Shown here: positions 22,301 to 33,160 of the stretch, piece by piece | Position numbering within the stretch: position 1 is the first letter of the stretch | Layout of the letters: the number at the start of each line of letters is the position of its first letter | NCBI GenBank assembly: GCA_030144725.1 | Contig: JASKMD010000008.1 | Coordinates: 10,215,529 to 10,279,528, forward strand | DNA from: Haematococcus lacustris | Taxonomy: Eukaryota > Chlorophyta > Chlorophyceae > Chlamydomonadales > Haematococcaceae | Reading direction: 5' to 3' | Length of the DNA: 64,000 bases | The notes under the pieces: model-generated | The model's input: the letters and a program-made list of their open reading frames with translations, nothing else | What the model was told of the DNA's origin: nothing | Databases searched by the model: none | Program-made: the position numbers and the translations under genes

Positions 22301-25300
22301 GGGTCAGGGGCCCTCTCGCAGCCTGCCCCCTGTACTGTTCACGGCTGGCCAGGGTGTGGGAGACCTGTCTTGCAGCCTGGTGGCCCTGGAGTCCCCTGGG
22401 CCTATGCTGGACACGCAGCAGCAGCCACAGCCACAGCAGCAGCAGCCACAGCCACAGCAGCAGCAGTCAGAGTCAAAGACACAGCAGCAGCTCCAGGATG
22501 AGAGGTCCCAAACGCTACACAGTCAGCAGCAACAACAGCAACAGCTACAACCCCAACAGCAGCAGCAGCAGCAGCAGCAGTATGCTCAACATCGGTACGA
22601 GCAGCAGCCTGCCACGCAGCCTGCATCCGCCGCTAGTCAGCACCCCAAGGCCAGCTCTCGCACACAAGCGCAGCAGCAGCAGCAAATGCAGCAACAGCAC
22701 TTGGCCCATCCCACCTCTTACCCTGGCCATCAAAACCATGATTTCCAGGTGAGCCCTACAGCGAGCCACGCCCTGCCACTGCTGCTCGCCTGCATCTTCT
22801 GCTTGCATCAGGGTCAGGATAACCCTAAACCCTAACCCTATCCCTTGCAGTGCCCTGCACTGTCAACAGGCTGCCTAATCAGGCTTTGCCTGCTGCCTGA
22901 ACAGGCCATGGACCGCAGCAACGAGCAGTCTGCTGACGAGCTGTATGGCTCCCAGGCCTACTCCCCCTCATCAGCTCAGGGCCACACAGAAGCCAGCGAC
23001 ACAGACTGGCACTCAGGCCACTTCACGGGCAGGCAGCCCCCGCAGAGGCCTCAGCACCAGGCAGCGCCCCAGACCCAGGCAGGCCATAGTCCACAGCGCC
23101 CGCAGTCAGGCAGCAGCATGGCCGCCAAGGCACGCGCCTTCCTCCGCCAGCAGCGGCAGCATCTGAAGGAGCAGCAGGTGGGGAAGGTGGTGTGGGTGGG
23201 CAGGGTGTGGGTGGGCTGGGTGGGGGTGGGTGGGGGAGGTGGGCCATGGGGAGGGTGGTGGGAGCTCTGGGTGGCCTGCTGAGAGTGAGTGGTATGAGTG
23301 CAAGTGTGGTGCAGCCTGCTGCTGGCATTGCTGTAAGGCTGGCACGCCTCACTGTTGTAGAGCTTTCATGGCTTGCATGCCCCACATCATCACATTGTTT
23401 GCACGGCTTGCCTTGCCTGCTCTTGCTGCTCCAAGGAAGAATCTTGTAGTCCATATGATCCGGTAGGGGCGGGTGACGGCAGCTGTGTCCTGCTGCAGGG
23501 CACCTTGCCTGCTGTCTGCGTGGCGCTGCTGCCCTTGCCCCTTGTGTCTCATGCCTTACCTAATCAGGCACCTCACTGTGTACATGTGCCTGCCTGCCTG
23601 CCCCTCACCTCCCTTCCAGGCCCTCATAGCCCATGCAGTCCAGAACTGGCGCGCCACTGTGGCCGGCATTGAGCAAGAGCCCAGTGCTGACAGGCGGGCC
23701 CAGCAGATGGCCATGCTGCGCAGCGTGAAGGAGGTGCTGGAGGAAGAGGTGAGGGGGAGCAGGGAGAGGGGCGTGGGCCACTCAGGCCACTCGTGTGGCT
23801 GCTTCTTCACTGCTGGCACCTCTCATACATCCATGGCTACGAGCATGTGTACTAAGCAGTTGGCGACTTCACCAGCACACAGGCTCAGGGAACGCGTCAC
23901 CTGCCCTGCCCTCTTTCCCCTTTCCCCACTCACCCACCCTCTCACCTGGTGCCTGGCCCCAGACCCGCCGCTGCAACGCTGGGAAGGCCCAGCTAGCCAG
24001 CCTGAAGGCGCAGGTGCGGGCCCTGGAGACAGCCTCCCTCGGCCCCTCCTACCCCACACCCCACATCGCCTCGCACCCCAACCTCTCCACCAGCATGCCC
24101 GCCTGGTCCACCCACCAGCCCCCCTCCTCCCAGCCCCCCTCCTCCCACCGTCAGGCTAACCCCGCACCCTTCATGCCACCAGGCAGCCCAGCCCCCCAGC
24201 CCAGGACCCATTCTTTCTCAACTGACCCCTCACGGCTGTCCTCCCCAGACCATCCGCAGCCTCTTGTGCGCCCCTCCCCACCGCCTGACCCGCTAGCGGC
24301 CACGTCAGCCGTGCAGCAAGTGCTGCGCACCAGCCTAGAGCAGCTGGGCCGGGCCTTGGAAGGCGCCATCGCTGCCTCCCTGTCCTCCCCCGCCAACAGG
24401 CTGACCAGCAGCCCCGCCCACCACCAACAGCCGGCACAGCGGAGTAGCAGGCTGGGCGGGAGCATGGCCAGCACTGCAGCGCTGGGGATGACGGAGCTCA
24501 GCAGCAGCAGGTCTGCGGGCAGCTCGCCTGCCACCAGCCCAGGCTCCCTGCCAGCTGCCCCTAGGGAGGGGCCAGGCACCACCAGAGGTGCCCCCAGGGC
24601 TATGTCCGCAGGTAGAGGGAGGCTCGGCGGCCCTGGTTGGGGTCCAGTGGCCAGCACCGGCTGGGGTCAGGCGCCGCCATCAGCTCACCTGGCTGCCAGC
24701 CATGGTGGCAGGCAGGGCCAGGGAAGCTACCCGGCAGCTGGCTCTGCTTGGATGGGCCCCACTCTCAACGGCATGGGGAATGCAGGGCCGAGGGAGGTCC
24801 AGGGCTCTGGAGCACATGCCGCCCCTGCTGACCACAGCAGATACTCCACTGCCTTACCTCCTTACGAGCTTAACAGCAGCTGGGGTGGGGATCCGAGCAG
24901 GGCTGGGCAGAGGGGGCGCACCGGCAGCAGCGGTGGAAGACAGGGCCCTGACTTGCGCCACCTCCATCACGCACCGCCTCCACCTAGACTGCAGCACCAG
25001 GCAGGTGCACCGGCCTACACCCAAGAAGACAGCACCACCCCTGCTGCATGGCACAGCCAGCCCTTGCCTGCAGTCCCTGCCCAGCACATGCCCCCCAGCC
25101 GCCCACCCCGCCGCCGCAGCAGCCGTCAGACCTATGACACCATGCCTAGGGGCTGGGGCCCTGTTGCCAGGCGCTGGTCTGAGGACTGGCCTGGGCCTGG
25201 GGCAGAGGCAGAGCGTTGGGAGCAGGCAGCAGGGCCGGCCGCAGGCTACCACCCAGGCCCAGGGGCGCACCCCAGAGACCCTGCAGCAGGACCCCCCTGG

Positions 25301-25516
25301 GTTGGTTGGGAGGGGGATTGGGCACCTGCCCCCGGCGGTGAGGGGGAGGGGCAGGACAATGGGTGGGGGGGAGGGCTGCAGGTGGAGGCGCCTGGTAGCC
25401 TGGACTTCCTGGACCGCTGGCAGGACGAGCGTGATGTGGTGGAGTCCCTGCTGCACCAGCACAGCTCCTGGCTCAGGACCTTCAGGGACCAGGTGTGGGG
25501 AGCGGGGGTCCTATGA
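10305..25516 (+). CDS. CEP164: CEP164 homologue (WW domain, long coiled-coil ciliary protein)
   Basis: CEP164 is a distal-appendage protein of the mother centriole/basal body, needed for docking and cilium initiation. Exons 1-2 (10305-10383, 10465-10514) encode [11 protein letters not shown] and an [12 protein letters not shown] block. Exon 3 (11425-11486) encodes [17 protein letters not shown], and exon 4 (12019-12102) encodes GDIYYFNF...[11 protein letters not shown]. Together these match the CEP164 N-terminus and its WW domain. Exon 5 is 12969-13059 ([10 protein letters not shown]). A proline/serine-rich exon (13179-13726) is followed by coiled-coil exons at 13945-14100, 14975-15256, 15459-15560, 15904-16029, 16138-16212, 16646-16738, 17158-17310, 17874-17984, about 18481-18556, 18983-19052, 19520-19603, 20086-20271, 20966-21505, 21927-22748 (polyGln), 22905-23177, 23620-23748 and 23963-25492 or -25516. 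The exon 5/6 phase does not join cleanly, so a small exon may be missing. Two Fanzor relics sit in introns 2 and 3. Confidence 0.88.
10866..11245 (-). mobile_element. Fanzor family B relic in CEP164 intron 2
   Basis: The minus strand encodes a lysine/proline linker, then [11 protein letters not shown] (RuvC-III), an ELCYLPDQ block and KGKEYP, ending in a stop at 968-970 of the 10-kb line (10968-10970). Downstream, the 3' tail TCTAGGCTATAACCCTGTCACAGG and following bases match the tail of the copy at 40.6 kb; the copy at 51.0 kb keeps a degraded version. Only the C-terminal third of the nuclease is present. It lies antisense to the host gene, wholly within the intron. Confidence 0.7.
11575..11707 (-). 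mobile_element. Fanzor family A solo 3' end in CEP164 intron 3
   Basis: About 130 bp of the family A terminus only, without coding sequence. It starts at GCACATTCCCC and contains the perfect terminal hairpin (TTCCCCT / AGGGGAA) and the TTACCCAGTTCGGACAACAG block (read on the minus strand). It stops at TATGTTG, where other copies continue. Confidence 0.8.
19086..19314. repeat. (CCTGA)n pentanucleotide array, about 45 copies
   Basis: An uninterrupted 5 bp repeat of about 229 bp within a CEP164 intron, between the exon ending at 19052 and the exon starting at 19520. Both strands stay open over it only because the unit lacks stops. Confidence 0.95.
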
Positions 25517-26078
25517 GCAGCCGCGGTGGAGCTTTCAGCAGTACAGCATGTGCTCATGCTCAGCGGGGACTGACGATAGGTGACGCAGGTCAAGGCCTTA
25601 CCGGGCGGCTGCCCATGATGTGCAGGTCGGCAAGGCCACTGCTGGCAGAGCCTCGCGGTCATACCCGCGCACATAACGGTACAGAGAACGGCGCAACCTC
25701 GCGCGGCCTGGAGGGGAGTTTTCCCTTACAGTTTACAATGTGCATCTTAAAGCCAGTTTTGGGATGTGGGGTGCGCCACAAGGAGATGCCTACCGCGCCA
25801 CACAGCTGGAGGAGTGCAGCCCTGTAGCGTGAGAGGTCCATCATATCTATGAGCACACCAAATATAAAGACAAATTTTGGTGGCAACGGTCTATGCATAT
25901 ATATTTCAGGCATATGCCTGCCGAAGCAGTCGAAGTAGCCACGCAGATGTAAGCTATACATTTGTAACCCGTTTTTGAGCGTAAGCATCACACAGATATC
26001 ACGACGATCAAGATCCCCTTTGCGAGGGATATATTATTTTGTTTAGTTGGGGTTGACGACTACGTTGGGGTTGTACGC
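25517..26078. other. Intergenic stretch, no gene recognised
   Basis: This is AT-richer than its surroundings. The right end (26015-26045) holds the 3' hairpin of the minus-strand Fanzor relic. A 110-codon minus-strand frame at 25991-25659 has no family resemblance. Confidence 0.45.
26015..26045 (-). other. Family C 3' hairpin (copy 1)
   Basis: Reading the minus strand downstream of the relic's stop, CCCTCGCAAAGGGGAT forms a short stem-loop. It aligns with CCCCTCACAAAGGGGAT at 29791-29806, downstream of the plus-strand Fanzor. Confidence 0.55.
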
Positions 26079-26161
26079 TCAATGGTACAGCTCAGTGGGG
26101 CGCTGCCCTCGGCCGACAGCACAGCGGTGAATGTTCAACGCGGCCAACATGTCCCGGTCAT
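26079..26161 (-). pseudogene. Fanzor family C relic, last exon
   Basis: The minus-strand sequence reads PDDRDMLAALNIHRCAVG, then RPTELYH and a stop. This parallels the final exon of the plus-strand Fanzor at 29.56 kb (YDRDVSAALNIRRCAVG...RPTELCYW). A splice-acceptor CAG sits immediately before it, at the same codon position as in the fuller gene. This copy stops right after TELYH, about 35 residues short of its relative. Upstream exons were not recognised in the flanking 26.16-26.48 kb. Confidence 0.7.
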
Positions 26162-26490
26162 CCGGCCTGCGGTGAAAGGCGAAGTAGGAGAACGTGCGCA
26201 TCGCCCAATGCGGCAGCCATTCGTGCTCGAAGACGGCATGAAGGATGGCGAGGGAGACGAACAACGACGCCCAGCGCGTGCTGGCGCAGAAGCGGTGGCG
26301 GAAACCTGCCCGGGAGCCGCCGCATCATGAGTGGCGAATGAGGCGCCAGGTTGCCACCCAACAGCGCGTCGATCTGCGATAGCAGGCGGAGGAGCAGAGG
26401 CGGTAACGACAAATGAAGCTCTTACGGCAGCATAAACCCTGACTGTTTCATGCCACCGTGCAGTCACCCACTTGTGGTTGCCTGTCATTG

Positions 26491-26703
26491 CTTTTCGTGC
26501 ATTGTTGCATTGAGAATGAACTAAGACGTCAACCAGAGAAACAATCTTGGCAGAGTCACAGAGACAAGTAGAAGCAGACATGTCATACATATCAGGTTGC
26601 ACTAATGCACTTACATGGGTGGCAACTGGCAAGCAAGGTCGGATTTTACAAGGGTTTCAAGGCTCATGCATCCGCACATGCAAAGAAACTGTTGCTATCT
26701 TCG
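26491..26703 (+). repeat. 213 bp direct repeat, left copy, flanking the Fanzor gene
   Basis: Matches 30026-30238 over the same length with about five substitutions (roughly 98% identity). CCTGTCATTG precedes both copies, with ten extra bases before the right copy. The repeat does not have TG...CA ends, so it is not an ordinary LTR. Confidence 0.9.
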
Positions 26704-27113
26704 GTCGGCTGGCTAAGCAATATGTCGATATGAAAGCACTGATAGAGTTTGTGATGATCCAGACGTGTTGGGTAAAAAGTTAAACGAACTGTGATAAGAC
26801 TGTGATGACACAACTCAGGCTCCGCATAGACCCGAAGGGATACATCAAATTCAAGGTCTTGTGAACTGTTAGTAACTCTTGAGTTGAGCACTGGCTCTGT
26901 TCAGCTAAATGATTCAAACTGAATGATGAGATGGCGGCATGCTCACATGAGCCACGCAGCGCTACAATGACTATACAATTGATGTGTGCTGCTTGTTGTT
27001 AAAGTTCAGCTAAGAGAGGATGTTATGGCTGAGAGGCTGACAGGATGCAAAAATGCAAACAAACAAAACCGATAATTCCTAGTATTTGTGATGGCTTCAC
27101 GTTGCTGTTTTCT

Positions 27114-29750
27114 ATGGCTAAGAAAAAAGACGAATCGTGCCTAGACTAGTGCCGGAGGACCCGGACAGTGGCATTGAGGACCGCGACGAGGCACTACAGC
27201 CGGACCTCACCGAGGCACAGCGAAATAGAAAGGTTTCCGGAGAGGCCCGCGCTGCCCGCGATAGGGACAACACATACCACGGCAGGAAGTGTAAGATAGC
27301 CCACCTCATCGACCACTTGCCGCAAGAACTTAGGGATGCCTTCCTGGACGACGCGGTGCAGCCACGAGTGGAGGCTCGCCAGCCTGCTGTTTGGCTTACT
27401 CGTGCGCGGCTTGTTTACCATTCACGTAGCCGACCCGCTCGGCCTGCACGACCAGCCCGTGTACACAGACATCCCAGTTTCCCAAGCAGCCATCCCTGAC
27501 CTCAGCTGCAGGAACCTGTTCCTGCAGCTGGTCCGCGGCCTGCCCGGAAACGGCCCAAACACTCGGCCCAACGCGGCAGTGGCTGCCGTGTTGGCAGCGC
27601 ACCCCGACCTCCGCGCCCGCCTCGCAGCAATCCCTCGCCACCCCTCAGACACCAACATGGTGGATCACGTCGGGAAGCAGCTGGAGACAGCTTTCAGCAA
27701 CATGCTCACTATGCTCTTCGCTGGCAGGCTCAAGAAGTGTGTGTCCCTGGCTGGGGCAAAGGTCCTGCTGGGCACTGAGGAGCACCAGCGCAGGTTTGGG
27801 TTTAGGGGGCTGGTTGGTGGGCACCTGCCAGCCTGGTCAAAGCGGCAGTGCACCTATGTGCGCCGCATGGTGTGCGGGCTGGACGTCAGCTGGCTGGTGG
27901 GGGAGGGTGGGGTGGTACCGACTGCAGCCATGCAGGCTGAGGTGGCTTTGCAGCGGGGCCTGCTGGGGCTTGAGGAGGGGGAGGAGGTGGATGACGACTG
28001 GGTGGAGGATCCAGCAAACCGGGGCCGGCTGCTGCGCCATGCGGTGCACACCACCAGAGAGATGGAGGCAGCCATGGCAGCCTGGCAGCTGGACATGGTG
28101 CCCTGGCAGCAGGCTGAGCTCACCAACCCTGGGCTGCTGCCTAGGCCCCCCCGCCCCCCCACACCCTATGCCATCACCCCCACCAGCAAGTGCCGTGCTC
28201 GGCATGTCTTCATTGACACACGGGGCCTATACGGCATGATGCGTGACGCCGGCATGCTGGGGGTGCTGACGGAGGAGGGGGTCACCTCCTTGGACAAGTT
28301 CAGGAACGGTGCCCTACCTGACCCAGCAAGGCCGGGCCACTACATTGAAGGGCCCAAAGACAGCCATGTGAGTGATCCTTGCAGTCAGGTGCCAGCCAGT
28401 CCTTGGGTGCTCCGTCGGCTGCCATGTGTGCTGCCAACTGCCGTGTGAGCCTTCAGCTTGCTGCCTGATGAGGTGCCTTGGTTGTGTTTATGGTGGCCGC
28501 AGGTGGCCAACCGATGGGACGCATTGCTGCCCGACCCTCGCCGCCAAAAGCTCGCCAGCCCCAAGCACAGCTTTGCGCAGATCGTGCACACCGATGGAAT
28601 CGCCCTCAGCGTGATGTTCCTGCGGCCCAAGCCTGCCGCTCCACCCGCAGAGCTGCCGCGGATGGGGCAGGCACATGGGCGCAGTCAACCCGCTGGCCCA
28701 CCTCGACGCGGAGTGGCCGGGCGTGGACCCGGGCAAGACAAACATGGCCACTGTGGCGCACGAGGAGCGGAGCGCTGCCGGCACAGTGGTGTCCGTGTGG
28801 CAGCGGACGCTTACAGCCGGTCAGTACTACCGGGACAGCGGCATCACGCGGCAGACCCAGGCGACCAAGACCTGGCTGGCCAAGGTGAAGCCGCAGCTCA
28901 CAGCCATGTCGCGGGTCAGCAGCAAGCCAACCAAGGGAGGAGCCAACCAAAGTCAGCTCATGCTCTTGCACCTGGCCAACTGTTGTTGTTGTTGTTGCTG
29001 CTGCTAAACCTGACCTTACAAATGTGTGCCTTGTGTGTTGTACCATGTGTGGCTGCAGCTCATCAAGCAGGCCAAGCAGCGGTGGCCGGACCGCATCCTG
29101 GCCCTGGCCTATGGGGCAGCTAGCTTCAGCGGCAGCGGCAGCCTTGGCTGCAGGGGTGTCCCAGTCAGCCAGATGCGGAAGGAGGCTGACAGGCAGTTCG
29201 GGGCAGGGCGTGTGGTGCTGGTGGATGAGTTCCGCACCAGCCGGGTCAGCTCGGCCTACAGCCACCCCAGGGTAGTGCTGGGAGGTGGTGGAGGCAGGGT
29301 AGGGTCAAGATTGGGAAGGTAAGGAAAAACCTTACAAATGTGCATTGCCCCATGTGTCCATGCAGGTGGCTGCGGCCAGTGTACAGCAAGGCGAAGCGAT
29401 CCCAAGTCAGGGGCTTGATGTGCTCAACAAGCAACAACATCAGGTAAGCAATGGCCTGACACTGCACATGTGCATGGCTGCAACATATCCCACATGAAAC
29501 GACACATGACACATGACACATGACTTGACTTCATGCACCTCCCACACCCATGTGCAGGTTCTATGACCGGGACGTGTCAGCCGCGCTGAACATCCGCCGC
29601 TGTGCAGTCGGCCCAGGCCCACGCCCCACTGAGCTGTGCTACTGGGATGGCCGCCCAGCCATGCCAAAGCCAGGCAGGCCAGGCCAGGAGTGGGTGTACT
29701 TGCGTGACAAGGCCCTGCTGCGTAAGTGGCGGCGCAAGTGGCGGCGATAG
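27114..29750 (+). pseudogene. Fanzor (TnpB-like RNA-guided nuclease family), near-complete copy with small indels
   Basis: This is the fullest Fanzor in the window. The N-terminal part reads from ATG at 27114 (MAKKK), then in another frame through 27137-27350, then 27336-28367 with an alpha-helical region (LLFGLLVRGLFTIHV). Further exons are 28503-28914 with RuvC-I (GVDPGKTNMATVAHEE), 29059-29271 with RuvC-II (VVLVDEFRTSRVSS), 29366-29443 (RGLMCSTSNN, the degenerate zinc-finger region) and 29558-29750 with RuvC-III (YDRDVSAALNI) and a basic C-terminus (LLRKWRRKWRR). All three acidic residues are present. Four single-base length differences break the frame or a splice phase, in runs at 27123-27128, near 27375, near 28663 and at 29270-29272. 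Family members bind an RNA from the element's 3' end and cut matching DNA; whether this copy ever acts is unknown. Confidence 0.82.
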
Positions 29751-29779
29751 CCAGCTACAGCAATACAACCCAAGAAAAC

Positions 29780-29850
29780 AAGATACCAAACCCCTCACAA
29801 AGGGGATGTGTGTGAGTAAGAGCTATAGAGTAGGGTAGAGCTCTTGCTAG
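29780..29850 (+). ncRNA. Candidate Fanzor 3' end / guide RNA region (family C)
   Basis: Just after the stop, CCCCTCACAAAGGGGATGTG forms a stem-loop, followed by GTGTGAGTAAGAGCTATAG and TAGGGTAGAGCTCT. The hairpin recurs downstream of the minus-strand relic at 26.03 kb, and the hairpin plus tail recur at about 63555-63620. In TnpB and Fanzor systems the guide RNA derives from this position; expression here is inference. Confidence 0.45.
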
Positions 29851-30025
29851 TAGTAGCCTGGAGGCACACACACCAGAAGGCTGAGCTGAAGTGGGCATTA
29901 GGCCCTCTAGCAGTAGCCTTTACAACAGCGATCTCGCAGCCTGTGTTTGATTGCTACTCATGCTTTATTTTGGTGTTGCATGAGGGCTGTAGGGATTAAA
30001 ACTTGCCTGTCATTGAACCTTTATG

Positions 30026-30238
30026 CTTTTCGTGCATTGTTGCATTGAGAATGAACTAAGACGTCAACCAGAGAAACAATCTTGGCAGAGTCACAGAGAC
30101 AAGTAGAAGCAGACATGTCATACATATCAGGTTGCACTAATGCACTTACATGGGTGGCAACTGGCAAGCAAGGCTGGGTTTTACAAGGGTATCAAGGCTC
30201 ATGCATCCGCACATGCAAAGAAACTGTTGCGATCTTCG
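30026..30238 (+). repeat. 213 bp direct repeat, right copy
   Basis: Right-hand partner of 26491-26703. The intervening 3.3 kb holds the Fanzor gene and its 3' tail. Confidence 0.9.
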
Positions 30239-30380
30239 TTCGCTAACGACAGCCACAACATTACCGATAGATTAAGCGTCTGACTTTAACTGCAGACCCC
30301 AGTGCTGCGCCGCGATAGGGAAAACTTGGCAAATATCTCGGCACAGCTCATAGTCGCGGACGCATTAGGCGCAGCGTGCT

Positions 30381-32332
30381 ATGGCTGGCATAATGATGGG
30401 ACAAAGACTCGCTGCGGCCCCCCAGAAGCCTAGCCGGACCGCAGCTACCCCCCGACCCCACAGCGTACACGCAGAAGGTGGAAAGGTGGCCAGCGGTAAC
30501 AACAACGAAGAAAGCTTGGGGACTCTCCCACGGCGCCCGACACCGTCATATCAAGCTTACTATCCCGGTTAGCAAACCTCGTCTGAACTGGCCGCAGCAG
30601 GCATCACTGCATCCTTGAGCACTGACTTAATGCCTGACCTTGCCAGGACCTACAAGGCTATGACAGCACACCTATACATACTGCATGGTAGTGCTGCATG
30701 GCGCAGGTGTTGAAGAAGAGCGTGATGTCACACATGATGCTTACCTGTTGGCCTTTGAAGCTGCCAAGCCTAGTGCAATGCGGGTGCCAGGGTTGCAGGT
30801 ATGTGGCTGAGGCAACACTGTACACACCAGCCTCCTCCCACGCACATTGGGGCAGTGCCAGGTGTGATGGGGTGTCTGCCTAATGAGCCTCACCTGCCAG
30901 CCGCCCTCTACACTTAAACATCACACAATAGGTCAGCAAAGCAGGCTCACAACGGCTGCAACGATCATCTACAGGCTGGGTGCAGTGTTCCTCTCATGTG
31001 CTGGGCTTGATTTGCGTTGCAGCCGCCCTGTCAGCTGCGGCTCAGGCTGCTCAGGGAGACTAAGAGTGGGTTCAGAAAAAGAGTTCTGCAGCCCTTGGTT
31101 GAGCATCCTTTGCCCTGCTGGCGCCCTGCTGGGGCTGCTTGCAGGAGTTTGCGGCGGCCCTGTGGGCACGCAGGCGTTACTCCACCTCTGGTGATCCCCT
31201 GCACCACCTATTCAAGTGGGTCAGGACAGACTGGGTCTCCTCTGTGAAGCCAGAAAGCTGTCCTTGCAATTTGTGTCACCTCGTAGCAGCAGCCTGTACC
31301 GCCACCCCTCCAGCCATGTGTAGCTCCCCTCCCTTCCCTCCTCAGGCACCATGTTGCCCACGGCTTATGCTAACTATGGCCACCGCCACCATCATCGCCT
31401 TAGCCTGGAGGCTGGGGCTAGGGAAAAGGCCTAGTGAAAGCCAAGAGAGGGGCCTAGACAGCGTCCGATCACCTCCTTCCAGTATTCAACGTCCAGTCTG
31501 CACAGGACATACCTTGAGACCTGTCTTGTCATTGAAGCACAAGCAGCTGCATGGCTCTGATGCCAGGTTCCCCCTTTACCCGTTCTGCCCGGCTTGATGG
31601 CATGGCAAGGTTGCTTTTCATAACCCAAGGTTGACCCCAAGTGCTGTTGCCTGCTGGCAGGGAGTATGACGCTGACAATGATGGCAAGCTGAAGGCCGAT
31701 GAGATTGCAGCCGCCTTTGCCTCCCACAGCGTGAGCATCAGTGCAGAGCAGGTGAAGGCCCTCATTGCCACCTACGTCACTGACAGTGAGACCTGCGACA
31801 CTGACCCTGACAGCGCACCCGCCACCGACACCATCAGCGCTCAGATGTGGTGAGTGTGTATCCGCGCATAGCACCCGCCACCCTACACGTGCCTAGTTAT
31901 ACACCTAAGTATGCACCGACCCTGCATAGAGTCAGATTTGATATTTCATGTTGTGGACCACACTGTGGTCGGTGATGATGATTATGATGGTGATGGTGAT
32001 GGTTTGACATCCTTATAATCCTTAGCCTGGTATGGCTGCTTGGCTTGACCATCATGGGCTATGCAATGCTGTCATGCAATGCAAATGCCAATGGTGACGC
32101 TGACGGCAACACTGGCTATGAGGCGCACTGACCACAATAGTCGTATATGGGTGCAAGGAGTGGGTGTGTGGCATGGTGTGTGGCAGCCTACAGGGTGTGT
32201 GCACGGCTTCAGGCTAGGCATGGTGTGCTGTTCTGCTCCTGCAGGCCGGAGTGGATCCACAGCTTGGCCATATCCGAATTGCATTGCCGGGGCGGTGCCT
32301 CCCGCAGCTGTAGCTCCTCAGACAGCGATTGA
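30381..32332 (+). CDS. EF-hand protein (partial model)
   Basis: The clearest exon, about 31661-31849, carries a canonical calcium-binding loop (DADNDGKLKADE) followed by an amphipathic helix (VKALIATYV) and an acidic linker. A donor at 31850 joins in phase to 32245-32332 (PEWIHSLAISELHC), ending in a TGA. Plausible upstream exons are a possible targeting-peptide exon at 30381-30568, 30712-30797 (ending RVPGLQ) and 31145-31216 (FAAALWARRRYSTSGDP). Only one EF loop is visible, so pairing would need a second, unrecognised or in another protein. I cannot name the family. It is co-directional with CCB4, about 0.8 kb upstream of it. Confidence 0.45.
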
Positions 32333-33160
32333 CACAGGAAAGGGCTGTTCTCAATCGCCATGCACAAGCAGGAGGGCATGCGGCCCTGACAGCGCTGGCG
32401 CCGGCCCACCCACATCTGCTGACAGCTTGCCCGCTTGGCCTGTGGAGGGAGGTGCTGACGGCTTTTAGAGGGTGTTCAGCAGGGGCGGTGGGAAACTAGC
32501 TAGAAGGACTTCAGCTACACACACAGCTGGGCGCTGCCTTGCAGCTCCTGGGTTTGTTTAGCCAGCTGCCCCGTGTGACTGATGGCCTGGCTCATGGGGC
32601 AGCTGTGGTGAAGATGGCAAGAGCGTAGAGTTTGGTGTGTGCACTGGATGGCTGCATGGAAAGGCAAGGGAGGGCATCATGGCAAGGGAGGGTCCAACAA
32701 GCTGATGGGGCTGATGGCGAGCGGATGCTACCCCCTTGTGCATATCAGCGGAGAGAGCTGTGGGCGAGCCATACTGCAATGCAGACAGCGACTTCATCGA
32801 TGCAAACACCTAAGCGTGCTTTCAAGTGCGCTCAGCGTGGTTCTTGGCCAGGCAGGTCATGTTCTGTGTGTTCATGCACAGTCAGCCTTCCTGCAGCCAT
32901 GGAGCTGGCGACACGTGTTGGCTAAGGTTGGTCTTTGCTGGTTGCTGGGTAGTGTGTTTCACCCGGCCATCGTTTTGTTACTACAATAGCCACATTGATT
33001 GCATACGCAACGTCACCATTGCCGCTGCTTGGGCCATGCACAATTAGCTAGCGATTAGGGAGGATTCCTGGGCCACGACCACCCATGAAAGGCAACCACC
33101 CATGTAAGGTGTAGATGTAAGATGTAGACCACATGCAGGCAAGCGAGGAAGAAAGCTGCT
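32333..33160. other. Intergenic, nothing recognised
   Basis: Frames here are short and without family resemblance. This stretch should hold the 3' UTR of the EF-hand gene and the promoter of CCB4. Confidence 0.4.

Noticed and set aside
22818..22845. Interstitial telomere (CCCTAA-like units)
   Set aside because: Only three to four irregular units in a CEP164 intron; too short to be meaningful.
25659..25991. 110-codon minus-strand frame as a gene
   Set aside because: No domain, no splice context and no conservation evidence.
26491..30238. The 213 bp direct repeats as LTRs of a retrotransposon carrying Fanzor
   Set aside because: No TG...CA ends, primer site, polypurine tract or target duplication.
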